This document shows, piece by piece, positions 37,601 to 45,170 of a DNA stretch of 64,000 nucleotides (within the stretch, counting starts at the first letter, position 1; every line of letters begins with the position of its first letter). This DNA comes from Lamprobacter modestohalophilus (GTDB lineage Bacteria; Pseudomonadota; Gammaproteobacteria; Chromatiales; Chromatiaceae). The notes under the pieces are model-generated. The model searched no databases. It was not told where the DNA came from and was given only the letters and a program-made list of their open reading frames with translations. The stretch is from contig NZ_NRRY01000016.1 in the NCBI RefSeq assembly GCF_016583905.1, forward strand, positions 1-64,000. Direction: 5' to 3'. A program made the translations under genes and the position numbers.

Positions 37601-38395
37601 ACTATCGTGCTGCTGCCAGGATTGTTCGGCTTCTTGGTCTGGGAGCTGAAGGAGAACTGGAAGCTCTATGAGGCCAATCATCGTGAGCGCCTGCGTGCAC
37701 TCGATGCCGAACCGGCTCCAGGGGCACCGATCGAGCCCGCTAGCGTGGGCGCCCATGGCGAGAGCATGCGCGGGCTCATGTGCCGAGGCTTTCATAGCGG
37801 GACCTTGCCGAAAGGCTTTGATCGATTGCGCAAAGTGATTCGCCAACAGCTGCGCGACAACAAACCCTATCCGCGGCGGCTCCGTCGTTGCCAGCGTCAG
37901 CTTGAGGAGGTTGAGCATGCGATTGGCATCTTCGTCGATCGAGAGTTCTCGTTTGCGCTGCGCGAGCGTTGCCGCAATCCGGATTGCACCCTGACCCGAA
38001 TCGAGACCAATCTCCCGCGGCTTGCGACCGAACTGGTTGAGATCAGCGTCGCCATTCATCCGTGGGCGAGGGGCGGGCTGGGCATGGTTGGTGATCGCAG
38101 TGATCAGCCGCCGCCGAAGGACCCAAGCAACAGCTTGGTCCCGACCCCGGCGCGCTATGCGGCCACTGCGGAGTCCGTGTGCGGTGGAATCGCTGACCCG
38201 GACCCGGTGATGCTCGGCATTCGCATCGCCTTCGATGGCCGCAAGCTGTGCTTTGATGCCGAGCTGAGCGGCATGCCCGAGCGTATTGGGCCGCGCTGCT
38301 GGGCCATGATTAGCGAAGACTTGAGGCTGTTTGCCGGGCGCGCCGGTGCTGATCTGCGCGGCCTTAAGATTGTGCTGCCAGGGAGTGCGGACTGA
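34688..38395 (+). CDS. Very large multi-domain membrane protein of unknown function (1235 aa)
   Basis: From the ATG at 34688 (MSIVTAKAFRQQIMKPAEGL) the protein has a long cytoplasmic-looking N-terminal half, helical and Arg/Glu/Leu-rich, to about residue 675. Four to six membrane helices follow, near 683-705, 715-735, 780-820 and 940-985. The hydrophilic C-terminus (about 995-1235) has several cysteines, including RGRCRNPDCT-like spacing (CRNPDC). Low-complexity residues at 255-300 may be a linker. I recognise no domain. There are no internal stops and the base composition matches neighbouring genes, so it is a real gene. Confidence 0.75.
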   Translation: MSIVTAKAFRQQIMKPAEGLFLFHARAIERLIEGQLGERLAGISVPDLPYYLMPRADFLLGLETENAEALSVIEGLQLPEHVILLPSPPDQRLEQSSFTRLRYDYWARSFEAEVARAWQAARECATHGSRLDAGALRELIGDYAFAEVREVLNHDGLILPVWDDDLVCRSFVAFVVRLRYFAPGARGFYFPAIRVWPQVDHWMSAAGLDLPRPLVDERLPRLLLKSRPGSGGSLRSEAPLLPLALPYGQSDPDLAVAAESTQDAIAPTQGSPLDAVDQADVAAEPPAFRRGPVEAPRCAGEVDRLLEQRLLDAFARGTQLDLQPDWVERFGDQLGIWRTRLLGALRWVPPVLPWRLFRRKRLVTDVRRSDQAVLRGGIALFEQAVAAAVRAQRGGYLALALRRLAASRRLALRLVPEVGELPAALGQAIAKREALVESLLADGLAERWAVANSVRAELCALVHRLADDDRARFGSPAAQGLLGCLEQLMLQGPTDYYRLRLGRWLMQLGRAPIREQLPFQPLLKALRVLEVSRARLEELPWPMAELERFSSLLRRLNRLITDRLDTELMPRIEQAMQEADFVPRNHREIVAAQKMKLELLDVIKHRRHLKFTDARDIVARNILRLPDPTWSEFFRGDRLRRLDRTAERALPGVYRPGELYIKGLQQLGAPLFGTPMGRDILRYLLLPFGGSFLVLKSLDLLIALIPFVDKSFHFTEITSVVLSGCLINLFAYTGIGRHIAQSVSLGGWRILRFLVWDGPRGLLHWWPIAGLLSTAMMRGLGRNLIQPLLIGALPLAPIIALAVLVDEVPIEPGLWLLGLAFALGTLARNTPAGRRFLDNLSTRIGVYLQRLNQALFIGLIQQLLFFFKEVTRRFSQLLHRVDEGLTHHLSERWSSLALKALLAPIWRFSESLIQFYVTVLVEPQVNPVKHFPIVTIGHKLLLPFLPAITAAFVEITQSVLPKVVAYPFVTLTIVLLPGLFGFLVWELKENWKLYEANHRERLRALDAEPAPGAPIEPASVGAHGESMRGLMCRGFHSGTLPKGFDRLRKVIRQQLRDNKPYPRRLRRCQRQLEEVEHAIGIFVDREFSFALRERCRNPDCTLTRIETNLPRLATELVEISVAIHPWARGGLGMVGDRSDQPPPKDPSNSLVPTPARYAATAESVCGGIADPDPVMLGIRIAFDGRKLCFDAELSGMPERIGPRCWAMISEDLRLFAGRAGADLRGLKIVLPGSAD

Positions 38396-38432
38396 TGCTC
38401 CGGCGTCAATCAGCAGGATGGCTTCTAGATGA

Positions 38433-38591
38433 CTTCGCAAGCTTGAAATCGAGAGGAAACAGAGATTGCAACTCAAAAAAATCAGGGATTCGATTGAGCG
38501 ACTTACAGAGAATCGCTCCGCCTTGATCAGCGCCGCCTTCAGCGGCCAGGTTGCAGCCCTGCGCTACCCAAGCAGTCACTCCTCGCGTTAG
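38433..38591 (+). pseudogene. hsdS: C-terminal fragment of a type I restriction specificity subunit (HsdS)
   Basis: An open frame without a start codon, bounded by TGA at 38430, reads LRKLEIERKQRLQLKKIRDS followed by IERLTENRSALISAAFSGQV, and ends at TAG. The ERLTE-RSALISAA-x-(S/T)GQ ending and the preceding coiled-coil helix are the typical C-terminus of HsdS, the DNA-recognition subunit of type I restriction-modification systems. No target-recognition domain, hsdM or hsdR is nearby. It is therefore a remnant of a lost system. Confidence 0.55.
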
Positions 38592-38656
38592 CAATCGTCA
38601 CGGAGTGGAGTCCTGTGCGAGCGTTCTCGAACGCTAGCCCCAAGTCAAGGATTCAC

Positions 38657-39553
38657 TCAACGCAGCGCCAGCGGTGGTGGTGCGCCGCCTGTACCGCCCG
38701 CGCCGACCGCGTTGACCCGGGTTCCCAGATGCGTCTGACAGCGCCGGCAGGCATGCACGACGCCCGCCGGCTCCCTCCAGCGCGTACCGCAGAACAGACA
38801 GTGGCAATCTACCGGTCGCGCCCGAGCCCAGCGTTCCGCGGCAATCTCCGCCTCCAACTCTGCCATCGCCCGCGCGCGCATCCGAGCCTCACGTGGATGG
38901 AACAGCCAGTGGCGTGAGGCCGTCTCTTGCGCCAGGAAACGGCTCAGCAGATCGCGATAACTCAATTGACGGGTACGTGCCGTCGCGAAGTCGGCCGCCA
39001 ACGGACGCAGGTCCACCGCAAGTACGCCAACGCGGTCGCCGTTCAATGCGTGCACGGCGTCTGCCACAGCACGTTCCGGATGGCTGAACACGACCAGCAG
39101 CTCGGCATCGCGTACCCGACCGCTCAGGTCCACCGTCACCCCTTGGCGGCGCGGATCGATCTCGACGTCGTTCAGCACCACCACGGCGCCCGCGGTGATG
39201 GGGTAGGGACGCTCGCGCCGAATACCCAGCTCGGGGACCTCGAATGAGACTTGTCCGACGGCCGCCGGAAGCGCAAGCGTTTGACCGGCTGCGAGCAGTT
39301 GCCGGGCCATCAGCCGGACTGAAACGAAGAACGAATAGGCACACGCCTGCTCCGCAATGGCTTCATCGCCCTGTGTGCGATGGGCGAAATGCCAAACCTT
39401 TTCGTCGCCCTGACGGGCAATGAGCGGCATCCTGCACGATGGGCAACGGCAGCTACAATGCGCGCCGCGCGCGGCATCATGCACATCGATCAGTTGTCCA
39501 TCCGCCTCGCGTTGGCCGAATGGCACCCGCGTCAGTCGCCCCGATTCGTTCAT
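38657..39553 (-). CDS. CoiA-like zinc-ribbon protein
   Basis: From the ATG at 39553 (MNESGRLTRVPFGQREADG) the protein has 298 residues. The N-terminal CSCRCPSCRMPLIARQGD, followed by VWHFAHR, matches the zinc finger found in CoiA-like proteins, which carry a predicted endonuclease domain. The middle part includes VEIDPRRQGVTVDLSGRVRD, then LLVVFSHPER. A second cysteine cluster, CHCLFCGTRW...CRRCQ, near residue 255 makes another zinc ribbon. CoiA assists transformation in Gram-positives; the role in Gram-negatives is unknown. The frame is open further upstream, to ATGs at 39652 and 39727. Confidence 0.65.
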   Translation of the reverse strand: MNESGRLTRVPFGQREADGQLIDVHDAARGAHCSCRCPSCRMPLIARQGDEKVWHFAHRTQGDEAIAEQACAYSFFVSVRLMARQLLAAGQTLALPAAVGQVSFEVPELGIRRERPYPITAGAVVVLNDVEIDPRRQGVTVDLSGRVRDAELLVVFSHPERAVADAVHALNGDRVGVLAVDLRPLAADFATARTRQLSYRDLLSRFLAQETASRHWLFHPREARMRARAMAELEAEIAAERWARARPVDCHCLFCGTRWREPAGVVHACRRCQTHLGTRVNAVGAGGTGGAPPPLALR

Positions 39554-39925
39554 CGCAGCTTCGTCCCCTACACGCAGCTCAGGGAATGACCCGAAAGGCC
39601 TTCCCCCTACGTTCGATGATTGAGCCTCTTTTAACAAGCGTAGCTCATCCATTGAAAACTGCTGAAAATCGCATGAGCGACAACAACAACGCTCATTCAC
39701 CTTACACGTTGTAGTCTCCCGGACCAATAAACCAGCAAACCGATATCACCGGTACCCTTTGTTCAGGTGGTGGTCACTCAGAATCGAAGCGCTTATTTCG
39801 TCTCTATTTGACGCGCGCGGCGATCAACATGGAGAAGATGGCGGACTTAGGGCTTGTCGGCTTCAGCAGTCGTGCCCAGATAATCCCTTTCATGGCGACA
39901 AAGCGCATTTCGCAAGGACTGACCG

Positions 39926-40741
39926 ATGCAGATTCGACTCGGCTACGAACTGGTCTACGCGTGCCCTCAGCGCACGCCGATGATCCTGACCCTGAATGTC
40001 CATTACAGTCGGGTCTCCGACCTACTCGCGCCAGACCATATCCGGACCCAGCCGGCACTGCCGGTCATCGCCTACCGCGACGGCTTCGGTAACTGGTGCA
40101 GCCGGCTGGTGGCGCCGCCTGGCGAGATCCGCATCACCACCGACACCACGATCAATGACCGCGGGCTGCCGGATGCCGTCGATCCGACGGCGGTGCAGCA
40201 CGCGGTCGAGGATCTACCCAGCGAGACCTTGGTCTATCTGCAGGGGAGCCGCTACTGTGAGACCGATCGACTCTCCGAAACGGCTTGGTCGCTGTTTGGG
40301 CAGACCCCCCTCGGCTGGCCGCGAGTTCAAGCGATCAGTGATTTTGTGCATCATCACATCACCTTTGGGTATCAATACTCCCGCGCGACCAAGACCGCTC
40401 TCGAGGCCTTCAACGAGCGCACTGGGGTGTGCCGAGACTTCACCCATCTTGCCATCGCCTTCTGTCGCTGTATGAATATCCCGGCACGCTATTGCACCGG
40501 GTATCTGGGTGACATCGGCATCCCGCCGGCGCCGGAGCCGATGGACTTCTCAGCCTGGTTAGAGGTCTACCTGGGCGGCCACTGGCACACCTTGGACCCC
40601 CGCAATCGGGTTCCTCGCATTGGTCGGGTGCTGATCGCCCAGGGCCGCGACGCAGCCGACGTCCCGCTCAGCAATACCTTTGGGCCTGCGACGCTGACCG
40701 GCTTCAGGGTCTGGGCCGATGAGGTGGGGGTCAGCGGGTAA
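39926..40741 (+). CDS. Transglutaminase-like cysteine protease family protein
   Basis: The 271-residue protein has an N-terminal beta domain (QIRLGYELVYACPQRTPMIL, DRGLPDAVDP) and a transglutaminase core with the catalytic Cys in RTGVCRDFTHLAIAFCR near residue 172, the His in GGHWHTLDPRN near 222 and the following Asp. These proteins are often paired with circularly permuted ATP-grasp or alpha-E genes, but not here. AAGGAC precedes the ATG. The stop TAA shares a base with the start of a mini-ORF in the following tandem repeat. Confidence 0.88.
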   Translation: MQIRLGYELVYACPQRTPMILTLNVHYSRVSDLLAPDHIRTQPALPVIAYRDGFGNWCSRLVAPPGEIRITTDTTINDRGLPDAVDPTAVQHAVEDLPSETLVYLQGSRYCETDRLSETAWSLFGQTPLGWPRVQAISDFVHHHITFGYQYSRATKTALEAFNERTGVCRDFTHLAIAFCRCMNIPARYCTGYLGDIGIPPAPEPMDFSAWLEVYLGGHWHTLDPRNRVPRIGRVLIAQGRDAADVPLSNTFGPATLTGFRVWADEVGVSG

Positions 40742-40788
40742 TGAGCCTAAAGGCCGGCTGGGGCGATGAGGTGGGGGCATGCGGTTAA
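40741..40788 (+). CDS. Mini-ORF a (15 aa) created by the 47-bp repeat
   Basis: ATG at 40741 overlaps the transglutaminase stop by one base. The frame reads MSLKAGWGDEVGACG and stops at TAA, which overlaps the next mini-ORF start by one base. It is a by-product of the duplication; whether the peptide is made or matters is unknown. Confidence 0.3.
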   Translation: MSLKAGWGDEVGACG

Positions 40789-40835
40789 TGAGCGGCAAGA
40801 CCGGCTGGGGCCATAAGGTGGAGGTCTGCGGTTGA
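40788..40835 (+). CDS. Mini-ORF b (15 aa) created by the 47-bp repeat
   Basis: ATG at 40788 overlaps the stop of mini-ORF a. The frame reads MSGKTGWGHKVEVCG and ends at a TGA that overlaps the ATG of the amidohydrolase gene by one base. The N-terminus matches that of the amidohydrolase (MNGKTGWGD) and the C-terminus matches the transglutaminase end. Confidence 0.3.
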   Translation: MSGKTGWGHKVEVCG

Positions 40836-41638
40836 TGAACGGCAAGACCGGCTGGGGAGATTGGTGGCCGTCGGCGCTGGTGCCGGCGCCGGAGGAGTCT
40901 GGCGCGCCACCTCTGCTCGAGCCTGATGAGCCTCCGCCGTTCGAGATCGTCAACCCGACAGGTCAGGCAAACGCTTTGCTGATCTGTGACCACGCCTCCA
41001 ACCGGCTGCCGCGGCGACTCGGCAGGCTAGGGCTCACGGATGATCAGCTACAACAGCACATCGCCTGGGATCCTGGCGCGGCAGCGGTCGCTCGCGGGCT
41101 TTCGGCGCGGCTGGATGTGCCGCTGATCCTGGGTGGCTACTCACGCCTGGCGATCGATCTCAACCGGCCCCTTGCGAGTCCTGAGCTGATCGCCGCAGAG
41201 AGCGCCGGGGTCAGGATTCCTGGCAACCAGGGTCTCAGCGCAGCGGAGCGGAACGCCCGGCTCGCAGCCCTGTTCCTGCCCTATCACCAGGCCATCGCCG
41301 AGTTGCTCGATGCGCATCCCAACCCCGAGCTGCGCTTGATCAGTCTGCATAGCTTCACGCCCTGGCTCGCCGGCCAGTTGCGCCCCTGGTCGGTTGGTTT
41401 GGCCTATGGGCGTGATCCCAGGCTCGCGCAGCAATTGCGTCCGCTCCTCGCCCAGCAGGCGGATCTGCTTGTCGGCGACAATCAGCCCTATGGCATCGAG
41501 GACAGCTACGATTTCACCTTGCCGACACATGGTGAAGGTCGTGGGATTCCCCACGTCATGATCGAGATCCGTCAGGACGGACTCCAAACGCAAGCACAGA
41601 TCGCACGCTGGGTAGAGCGGCTGGCGTGCATCTGTTAG
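40835..41638 (+). CDS. N-formylglutamate amidohydrolase family protein
   Basis: The 267-residue protein shows family motifs ALLICDHASNRLPRRLG near residue 47 (the zinc-site Asp/His region), IAWDPGAAAVARGLSARLD near 73, YSRLAIDLNRP near 100, and LRLISLHSFTPWL near 168. Towards the end are DNQPY and PTHGEGRGIPHVMIEIRQDG. Family members hydrolyse N-formyl-glutamate or related N-acyl amides; the substrate is uncertain here. The start ATG lies in the third repeat unit, coupled to mini-ORF b, so its translation probably depends on reinitiation. Confidence 0.88.
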   Translation: MNGKTGWGDWWPSALVPAPEESGAPPLLEPDEPPPFEIVNPTGQANALLICDHASNRLPRRLGRLGLTDDQLQQHIAWDPGAAAVARGLSARLDVPLILGGYSRLAIDLNRPLASPELIAAESAGVRIPGNQGLSAAERNARLAALFLPYHQAIAELLDAHPNPELRLISLHSFTPWLAGQLRPWSVGLAYGRDPRLAQQLRPLLAQQADLLVGDNQPYGIEDSYDFTLPTHGEGRGIPHVMIEIRQDGLQTQAQIARWVERLACIC

Positions 41639-41713
41639 CGTGCGGTTGCCGTCCATCTGTTAGCGTATCGATGAGAAAAACAACGGCCTCCTCAGTCATC
41701 AGAAGCAGCTCCC

Positions 41714-42313
41714 TTGCTAGTCGAAGCGCCCAACCCGCAGAACATCACCGGCGTCGTCCTGGCCGGCGGTAAAGCTCGCCGGATGGGCGGCGAAGACAAG
41801 GGGCTGGTGGAGCTCGCCGGTCAGCCGCTGGTGGCCTGGATCATCGAAGGCCTGCGTCCGCAAGTGCAGGATCTCATGATCAATGCCAACCGCAGCCATG
41901 AACGCTACGCCAGCTATGGTTACCAGGTGATTACCGATGCCATGGCTGACTTCCAAGGACCGCTGGCCGGTGTCGCCGCTGCGCTCGCAGTGGTGCGGAC
42001 GCCGTGGATCATCACCGTCCCCTGCGACGGCCCTTACCTCGCTCCGGACCTGGTCCAGCGTCTCTGCGCGGCACTGGTTGAGCAAGAGGCGGAGCTAGCG
42101 GTTGCCTCGGACGGAGCACGTCTGCAGCCGGTCTATGCGCTGATCCCTCAGGCCCTAGCGCCGAGCCTGGAAGCCTTTCTGGCCAGCGGCGAGCGCAAGG
42201 TCGAGCGCTGGTATGCGCAGCACCGAACCGCGATCGCAGCATTTGCCGACCGGCCGAACTGCTTCGCTAACATCAATAGCGTCGAGGATCTTGAGCGTTT
42301 GCGCCAAGGGTAG
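41714..42313 (+). CDS. mobA: Molybdenum cofactor guanylyltransferase MobA
   Basis: The 199-residue protein carries the signature GVVLAGGKARRMGGEDKGLV near residue 13, GPLAGVAAAL near 80, and the metal site VPCDGPYL near 100. It transfers GMP to Mo-molybdopterin to make the MGD cofactor used by DMSO-reductase family enzymes. Translation starts at TTG (41714). The 75 bases before it contain a duplicated CATCTGTTAGCGT. No other molybdenum gene is nearby. Confidence 0.92.
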   Translation: MLVEAPNPQNITGVVLAGGKARRMGGEDKGLVELAGQPLVAWIIEGLRPQVQDLMINANRSHERYASYGYQVITDAMADFQGPLAGVAAALAVVRTPWIITVPCDGPYLAPDLVQRLCAALVEQEAELAVASDGARLQPVYALIPQALAPSLEAFLASGERKVERWYAQHRTAIAAFADRPNCFANINSVEDLERLRQG

Positions 42314-42778
42314 CCTTGAGCAGGCACGGGCAGATATAGGGGCAATTGTGTTCTGAGTTCATAGCCCAAGTCGGCCAGATCGAGCTACCGGATAACTGGA
42401 GTTGGGCTTGATGGTGATCCTCGGGCTACCCGCCTTTGGTTTGGTCTGCGGCCCTGAGCGCCGACCAAATCAGTAGGGGCTAATCGCTCGATAGGCTCGC
42501 AAGGTGCCGATCTCACTTGTTAGTGCCCGCACCTCTTGCAGCAGAGGTTCCGCAGCCACCAAGTGCATGCTCTCTACCGATGTGTCATCAGAAAGCGCGG
42601 CGAGGTGAACCTCAGTTACATGAAGAATCCAGTCATTGCCCGGGCTTGAGGGCAGCGCTCGGGTGATCGCAAGGCTTTTCTCCATGCATTGTCTAGCCGC
42701 CTTCTTACCAGAACCAGCAAACCATTCAAGGCGTGGCTCAACTTACGCCATAGTGCTACAAGGTAGTGTGGCTGGGGC
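42314..42778. other. Poorly coding interval between mobA and a truncated WYL gene
   Basis: This 465-base stretch has no recognisable gene. One open frame on the minus strand (42470-42685) could be real. The DNA looks like a rearranged border: the WYL gene breaks off nearby, and frames on both strands are short. Confidence 0.5.
42470..42685 (-). CDS. Unidentified small ORF (71 aa)
   Basis: The frame gives a soluble protein with GNDWILHVTEVHLAALSD and LLQEVRALTSEIGTLRAYR segments; the latter could be a helix. It has no signal, no cysteines and no known motif. Upstream the frame stays open without an ATG to a TAA near 42750, so it might be the 3' end of a broken gene. It could equally be non-coding. 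Confidence 0.25.
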   Translation of the reverse strand: MEKSLAITRALPSSPGNDWILHVTEVHLAALSDDTSVESMHLVAAEPLLQEVRALTSEIGTLRAYRAISPY

Positions 42779-43549
42779 TCAGCTTGCGTGCGCAGAGCCT
42801 GTGCATTCTTGCAGTTTGCCATGAGCAGGCAGTGCTCTGCGACCGCTGCGCTGTAGGGCATGCGGGCCGCCGCGCGTTTGACCGGATTGGAGGGCGCCTG
42901 GGAGCCGGTTCAGCGCATACAGGCGCATCGGCTCGGTTTCGTCGTTCTTGAGCGCGAACAGATAGGGAATCGGTCCGCGTTGGACCAAGGCATGCGGCTG
43001 CAGCATGGCCTGCGTGCGCAGGCCTTCTGCGTCCTCGTAGTGGACCTTGAGCACGCAGCGCTCCGAGAGCGCAACGATGACGGCATGCAGCACCTGCTCG
43101 TACAGGGCCACCGGACGCAGCCGAATGGTGTCGGGCACGATCCGCAGGCGCTGTTCATCCAGGCGGGGGCCGTCGGTCTCGGTGAGCAGGCGCTGCCAGA
43201 GTTGATCGAGGCGCTGAGTCGGCAGCGCCCCGGCGACTAGGTCTTGGATCTGACGCAACAGGTACCCGTTCACCAGAGGGTCATCGCGCAGTACCTTGTC
43301 ACTGCGGCGGTAGCGCAGCGGCTTGCCGCCGGGGTTGAGGATGTCCACGCGATCGTCTTCGACCAAGTCGGCAAGATCGCGCTGCAGCGCCCGACGCTTG
43401 GCATCCAGGCTGCCGTTGCCATAGGCATCGGCGAGGATGCTGAGCAGGGCGCTGCCATCAAGGCAGCGCGAAGGGGCGGTTGCGGGCGAGGGTAGGACGT
43501 TGACCAGTCGGTCAAGGCGGCGCAGCCGATCCTGAAATTTGGCTTTCAT
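42779..43549 (-). pseudogene. Truncated WYL-domain transcriptional regulator
   Basis: The N-terminal winged helix is intact (MKAKFQDRLRRLDRLVNVLP, then LDAKRRALQRDLADLVED). The WYL domain follows, with RLRPVALYEQVLHAVIVALS, CVLKVHYEDAEG and IPYLFALKNDETEPMRLYAL. After residue 214 (about position 42905) the match ends in a non-homologous Gly/Arg-rich tail, so the C-terminal WCX part is missing. Close relatives (BrxR, CapW) repress phage-defence genes through inverted repeats. The gene is probably inactive or DNA-binding only. Confidence 0.6.
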
Positions 43550-43689
43550 GTGTAGGTGGCCTCAAAGGCCTGCCCGAGCCAGGCGGGAAAGGCCGACCAG
43601 GGCATGGCGCGATGCTCCTGTGGTAACGGCGGCGCTGCGCGGCGCTGAGTCCGAGAAAGCGCTCAACCGCGCGCAAGTCGGCAACATGC

Positions 43690-43722
43690 TGACGAAACTA
43701 AAATCCGATCTTAGTTTCGTCA
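43690..43722. promoter_or_regulatory. Perfect 12-bp inverted repeat, likely operator of the WYL regulator
   Basis: TGACGAAACTAA and TTAGTTTCGTCA flank a 9-base spacer. The site lies 140 bases upstream of the WYL regulator start. The arms are AT-richer than the surrounding DNA, and no T-run follows on either strand, which argues against a terminator. WYL repressors of the BrxR/CapW type bind such long inverted repeats, so this is probably the operator. Confidence 0.6.
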
Positions 43723-43760
43723 AGTGATTCGAGCCTGAGCCCCCGCGATCAAACGCTCCC

Positions 43761-45170
43761 TCATAGCGTCAGATTCAGGCTGCTGACCAAGGCGCCAGGC
43801 AGCAGCGCACTGGCGGTGGAGCGGCCATCATAGGTCTCGGCGGAGAGCCGTAGCTCGCGCTCTTGCGTGAGCGCCTCGAGCTGATCGCCTAACAGCCGAT
43901 AGAGGCTGTCGTCGAAGCGCATGACGGCGAGCGGGGCGATCAGTTCGCCGCGCTCGACCCAAAAGGTGCCGAAGCGGGTCATGCCGGTGATGCGGCAGGC
44001 GTTGCGGTCGGACCAGTTGCTGTACCAGAGATTGCCGATGTAGAGGCCGGTGTCGAGCGCGCTGAGTGCCTGATCGGTGGGCAACCTGCCGGCCGCGAGC
44101 GCGAGTGATTCTGGGAATTCGTCGGCGGCGTTGACCGCTTCGCCATATTCCTTGGCTGAGCGGGCGTCGGCGAGACACTGGCCAAAGCGCCCCTGCTCGA
44201 TCAGCGCCACCTGCTCTGGCTTGAGAAAGCCCTCGGCGGTGAAGCCGGGCGCCAGGCCGCGGCTGTGATCTTCGATCAGGCTGAGCATCGGGCTCAGGCT
44301 CAGCTCGCCCTTGGCGAGGCGCAACAGTGGCGTTTGCTGGGTGCGATGATCGCGCAGGCCGAAGCCACCCCAGGCGAGCATGTCGAGCAGTTCTTCCATC
44401 GCTGCCGGGGCCAAGAAGGCCCGATACTGACCCGGCTCGATCTGCTTGGTTGGTCGTGCCATCACCGCGAGCCGCTCGCGCTGGCGCTCGATCCGCTCGC
44501 GCACCGCACTTACTTGCCAGTCGAAGCCGCTGTAGCTGTCTTTGACTGCCTTGTCGCCGTCCAGATAGCAGCTCCAATCGAGATTGAAGCTGTGGCTTTG
44601 ATGCCAGTGGCGATGCCCGATCGAGCTGGCGAGTCCGCTGGCGATCTCACCGGCGGCATAAATGCCGACCAGATCCAGGCCGTCGGCCTGGTCGCTGAGG
44701 TTGGCGATCGCTTCGGCGGCTGGGGGTAACTCGGCCTCGAGCGCGCGATGGGAGTGGCTTGGTGTCTGATCCAGATTCAGGTAAGGATCGGCGGGCAGAT
44801 GGGGGATGCGTTCGCGTAGCTGTTGCACCAGCGCGAGGGCGAGTGACCGATCCGCATCGACATCGCCACTGAGGTCGCAGCTGCCCTCGATCTGGCGCTC
44901 GCTATCGACCAGCGTCAGCCCGAGCTGCTGGGTCTGCACCGCGCCGGCTTGCCGCACCCGATTGCGATTGAGCCGCACGAAGTCCGACCGTTCGCCGTCG
45001 AGGCTGAGGAACAGCTGCTCGTCGCCTTGGAGCTGGCTGAAGATCTGCTCGGCGAACGCGAAGAATGGCTCTGCTTGTAGAGGCATGCCTGGCTTCTTCG
45101 CTGGATCTGTCGTCGGATCTATCGCCTCATCTGTCGCCGCGTTTGTCGCCAAGCTCATCGCCAGCGTCAT
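43761..45170 (-). CDS. TldE/PmbA-family metalloprotease subunit homologue
   Basis: The 469-residue protein lacks the HExxxH zinc motif found in its neighbour, as expected for the TldE/PmbA partner. Family-like segments are VRLNRNRVRQAGAVQTQQLG near residue 67, YAAGEIASGLASSIGHRHW near 170 and SALDTGLYIGNLWYSNWSDR near 380, with TRFGTFWVERGEL near 408. TldD/TldE assemblies degrade or process peptides. The N-terminal 30 residues are low-complexity. The start overlaps the TldD-like stop by four bases (ATGA). Confidence 0.82.
   Translation of the reverse strand: MTLAMSLATNAATDEAIDPTTDPAKKPGMPLQAEPFFAFAEQIFSQLQGDEQLFLSLDGERSDFVRLNRNRVRQAGAVQTQQLGLTLVDSERQIEGSCDLSGDVDADRSLALALVQQLRERIPHLPADPYLNLDQTPSHSHRALEAELPPAAEAIANLSDQADGLDLVGIYAAGEIASGLASSIGHRHWHQSHSFNLDWSCYLDGDKAVKDSYSGFDWQVSAVRERIERQRERLAVMARPTKQIEPGQYRAFLAPAAMEELLDMLAWGGFGLRDHRTQQTPLLRLAKGELSLSPMLSLIEDHSRGLAPGFTAEGFLKPEQVALIEQGRFGQCLADARSAKEYGEAVNAADEFPESLALAAGRLPTDQALSALDTGLYIGNLWYSNWSDRNACRITGMTRFGTFWVERGELIAPLAVMRFDDSLYRLLGDQLEALTQERELRLSAETYDGRSTASALLPGALVSSLNLTL

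Larger units (their letters stand above)
40711..40851. repeat. Three tandem copies of a 47-bp unit joining two genes
   Basis: Units start at 40711, 40758 and 40805, each beginning CTGGG(C/G)C. Copy 1 holds the end of the transglutaminase gene and copy 3 holds the start of the amidohydrolase gene. Each junction keeps a TAATG or TGATG stop-start overlap, so the array makes two complete 15-codon frames between the genes. Confidence 0.9.

Noticed and set aside
38406-38594. 62-residue minus-strand frame downstream of the large gene
   Set aside because: It is antisense to the HsdS-like fragment, which has better family support.
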